Shown here piece by piece: positions 62,313 to 64,000 of a stretch of DNA of 64,000 nucleotides. Source of the DNA: Vibrio kanaloae (GTDB taxonomy: Bacteria > Pseudomonadota > Gammaproteobacteria > Enterobacterales > Vibrionaceae); assembly GCF_024347535.1 (NCBI RefSeq), contig NZ_AP025497.1:496001-560000 (forward strand). Reading direction: 5' to 3'. Numbering within the stretch: the first letter of the stretch is position 1; each line of letters begins with the position of its first letter. Under the pieces are notes generated by a model, which saw nothing but the letters and a program-made list of their open reading frames with translations, made no database searches and was not told the DNA's origin. The position numbers were made by a program, and so were the translations under genes.

Positions 62313-63083
62313 ATGTACAGCCTATATTGGACAGCTTTTTGCAGTTTGCTGACCAAAGAGATCAACCGTTTTACGCGTATCTGGGTGCAAACATTGGTAC
62401 CGCCTGCGATTACCATGACGCTGTATTTCATTATTTTTGGCAACCTTATCGGTGCCCGTATTGGTGAAATGAACGGTTTTAGTTACATGGAATACATTGT
62501 TCCTGGCCTGATCATGATGTCGGTGATCACTAACTCATATTCAAATGTGGCATCCTCGTTCTTTAGTGCAAAGTTCCAAAAGAACATTGAAGAGCTGCTT
62601 GTCGCACCTGTTCCTAACTACGTGATTATCGCCGGCTTCGTCATGGGTGGTGTGGTGCGTGGCTTGTTAGTGGGCACTATCGTAACGTTCGTATCCTTGT
62701 TCTTTGTCGACTTACAAGTTGACCATTGGGGCGTGATCATTGCGACGGTATTTTTAACGTCGGTAGTGTTCGCTCTGGGGGGCTTGATTAACGCCGTATT
62801 CGCACGCACGTTTGATGATATCTCTATTATCCCAACCTTTATCTTAACGCCGCTGACCTATCTTGGTGGTGTGTTCTACTCGATCAGCCTATTACCTGAA
62901 TTCTGGCAAGGTGTATCGAAGTTGAACCCTATCGTGTACATGGTCAACGCGTTCAGATATGGCTTCTTGGGTGTATCTGATGTGGGTATCGTGACGTCGT
63001 TTGGCGTACTAGGTGTGTTTATCTTGCTGTTGTATGGTATTGCACACTACCTAGTGACAAAGGGTATTGGCCTACGTAGTTAA
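62313..63083 (+). CDS. yadH: ABC-2 type transporter permease YadH
   Basis: A 256-residue membrane protein starting MYSLYWTAFCSLLTKEINRFTRIWVQTLVPP with six hydrophobic segments; the ABC-2 motif LTPLTYLGGVFYSISLLPEFWQGVSKLNPIVYMVNAFRYG is present. The ATG at 62313 follows AGGGGAG about 10 nt upstream; a GTG at 62295 overlaps yadG. It is the permease for the YadG ATPase. Substrate unknown. Confidence 0.93.
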   Translation: MYSLYWTAFCSLLTKEINRFTRIWVQTLVPPAITMTLYFIIFGNLIGARIGEMNGFSYMEYIVPGLIMMSVITNSYSNVASSFFSAKFQKNIEELLVAPVPNYVIIAGFVMGGVVRGLLVGTIVTFVSLFFVDLQVDHWGVIIATVFLTSVVFALGGLINAVFARTFDDISIIPTFILTPLTYLGGVFYSISLLPEFWQGVSKLNPIVYMVNAFRYGFLGVSDVGIVTSFGVLGVFILLLYGIAHYLVTKGIGLRS

Positions 63084-63087
63084 CTTT

Positions 63088-63141
63088 TAGTTATCCCGGA
63101 TCTATTAGTTATCCAGATTCTATTAATTATCCTGAATCGCA
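63088..63141 (+). repeat. Degenerate 18-bp triple tandem repeat after yadH
   Basis: Three units of 18 bp (63088-63105, 63106-63123, 63124-63141) share the core TAGTTATCC-GATTCTAT with several changes. Non-coding, between yadH and panC. Confidence 0.65.
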
Positions 63142-63148
63142 GGCAAAG

Positions 63149-63178
63149 AAAAAGGTCGATATTACATCGACCTTTTTT
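63149..63178. terminator. Terminator between yadH and panC
   Basis: A 10-bp stem (63151-63160 with 63166-63175) is flanked by A-rich DNA on the left and T-run on the right; it serves yadH and possibly the converging panC. Confidence 0.85.
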
Positions 63179-63241
63179 GTATCTTTCGTTTGTGCTGTTG
63201 CTTTGCGTTAGGAGCTGGTTTACGTAAAGAGAAGAAAGCGA

Positions 63242-64000
63242 TTACTCAGCCGTTTCTTCTTTCACTTCTTCTTTGGTTTCCGTTACCAAGTCGAGAACTT
63301 GGTTGTCGATAAGACGAGTCTTACCTAGGAACGCCGACATTAGAATCACAGCTTGAGTCGATTCTGAAGTGATGGCTTGCAGAGTCTTAGCATCACAAAT
63401 GAAGATCTCATCTGGCTGAAGATCTGCAGCGCGTAGCTGGTCTGCCGCATCTTCAATAACAGATGCGTAATCATCTCGGCCACCACGAATTGCGCTGCTA
63501 ATCCAACGCATAGTACGTGCAAGAACTGGGGCTCGTTGGCGCTCATCAAAAGTTAAATTACTATTACGAGAGCTCATTGCCAAACCATCCATTTCTCGAA
63601 CAGTAGCAACACCCACGATTTGAATATCTAACGCTAGGTCAGTTGTCATTTGACGAATGACAGCAAGTTGCTGGAAGTCTTTCTCGCCGAAGCATGCAAA
63701 ATCTGGTTGAACGACATTAAACAGCTTAGTGACAATGGTTGATACACCGCGAAAATGCCCAGGGCGAGAAGCGCCCTCAAGCATGTGTGATAGGCCCGGA
63801 ACTTCGATAAATGTTTGTTTATCTAGGCCCTCTGGGTACATTACTTCTGGAGTCGGGGTAAATACAAGCTCAACGCCTTCCCCTGTTAGTTTACTTAGAT
63901 CAGCTTCTAACGTTCGAGGGTAGTTGTTTAGATCGTCGGCACGGTCAAACTGCATTGGGTTAACAAAAATGCTAACCACAACAATATCAGCTAATTCACG
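63242..64000 (-). CDS. panC: Pantothenate synthetase (partial, 5' end outside window)
   Basis: PanC ligates pantoate and beta-alanine using ATP in CoA synthesis. The reading frame is open to the window edge at 64000 (it continues past the internal Met at 63979, with [24 protein letters not shown]). About 252 residues of the C-terminal part are present. Visible features are [11 protein letters not shown], the ATP-binding [10 protein letters not shown] and [15 protein letters not shown]. The N-terminal HIGH-like motif is outside. The C-terminal tail is acidic ([12 protein letters not shown]), longer than E. coli PanC. Neighbour order matches E. coli (can-yadG-yadH-panD-panC), but panD is not seen in between. 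Confidence 0.95.
   Translation of the reverse strand, partial: RELADIVVVSIFVNPMQFDRADDLNNYPRTLEADLSKLTGEGVELVFTPTPEVMYPEGLDKQTFIEVPGLSHMLEGASRPGHFRGVSTIVTKLFNVVQPDFACFGEKDFQQLAVIRQMTTDLALDIQIVGVATVREMDGLAMSSRNSNLTFDERQRAPVLARTMRWISSAIRGGRDDYASVIEDAADQLRAADLQPDEIFICDAKTLQAITSESTQAVILMSAFLGKTRLIDNQVLDLVTETKEEVKEETAE

Overview
The window is chromosomal core DNA from a marine gammaproteobacterium of the genus Vibrio. Support comes from a TetR-type LuxR/HapR quorum-sensing master regulator beside hpt, luxS next to gshA, the Na+-pumping oxaloacetate decarboxylase oadGAB, a short monofunctional aspartokinase between alaS and csrA, and the order pilABCD-coaE-zapD-yacG. The moderate GC content and protein sequences look like the Splendidus clade, but that is an impression, not a test. 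No plasmid, phage, IS element, CRISPR array or rRNA operon was seen.

Layout. 1-6982: end of rlmD, then relA, mazG, pyrG and eno (stringent response, NTP clean-up, CTP synthesis, glycolysis). 7166-13174: ftsB-ispD-ispF-truD-surE-pcm-nlpD-rpoS, a compact same-strand run ending in the stationary-phase sigma factor. 13289-15850: mutS on the opposite strand, sharing a bidirectional terminator with rpoS. 15975-22235: pncC, recA (LexA box in its promoter), alaS, lysC and csrA; recX is absent from its usual place between recA and alaS. 22708-24098: ten tRNA genes, two Ser(GCU) and eight Arg(ACG), the Arg genes in two compensated acceptor-stem versions. 24473-27686: oadGAB. 27859-35020: a quinone-oxidoreductase-like gene, yqaA, an M16 lipoprotein peptidase, gshA, a transglycosylase-like lipoprotein and luxS. 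35148-41147: a CorB/YfjD family protein and ypjD on the minus strand, divergent from ffh, then the rpsP-rimM-trmD-rplS ribosomal operon behind a structured leader. 41358-48489 (minus strand): nadC, then pilA-pilB-pilC-pilD-coaE-zapD-yacG. 48626-56735: ampD, then pdhR-aceE-aceF-lpd with two strong PdhR-type operators. 56937-64000: luxR/hapR-type regulator (minus) divergent from hpt, carbonic anhydrase (minus), a SulP anion transporter, the ABC exporter yadG-yadH, and the 5'-truncated (window-edge) panC.

How the genes work together. The gene order is mostly conserved among gammaproteobacteria, so most assignments rest on both protein motifs and synteny. Several global regulators are encoded here: RelA (ppGpp), RpoS, CsrA, LuxR/HapR, PdhR, and LuxS as the AI-2 source.

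I found no obviously new multigene system. The best leads are non-coding: the alternating tRNA-Arg array and its hairpin spacers, a candidate small RNA after relA, stacked terminator-like hairpins before lysC, the rpsP leader, the two-operator pdhR promoter, a Qrr-type site in the luxR leader, and the lost recX. A SulP transporter next to carbonic anhydrase suggests a bicarbonate-uptake pair.
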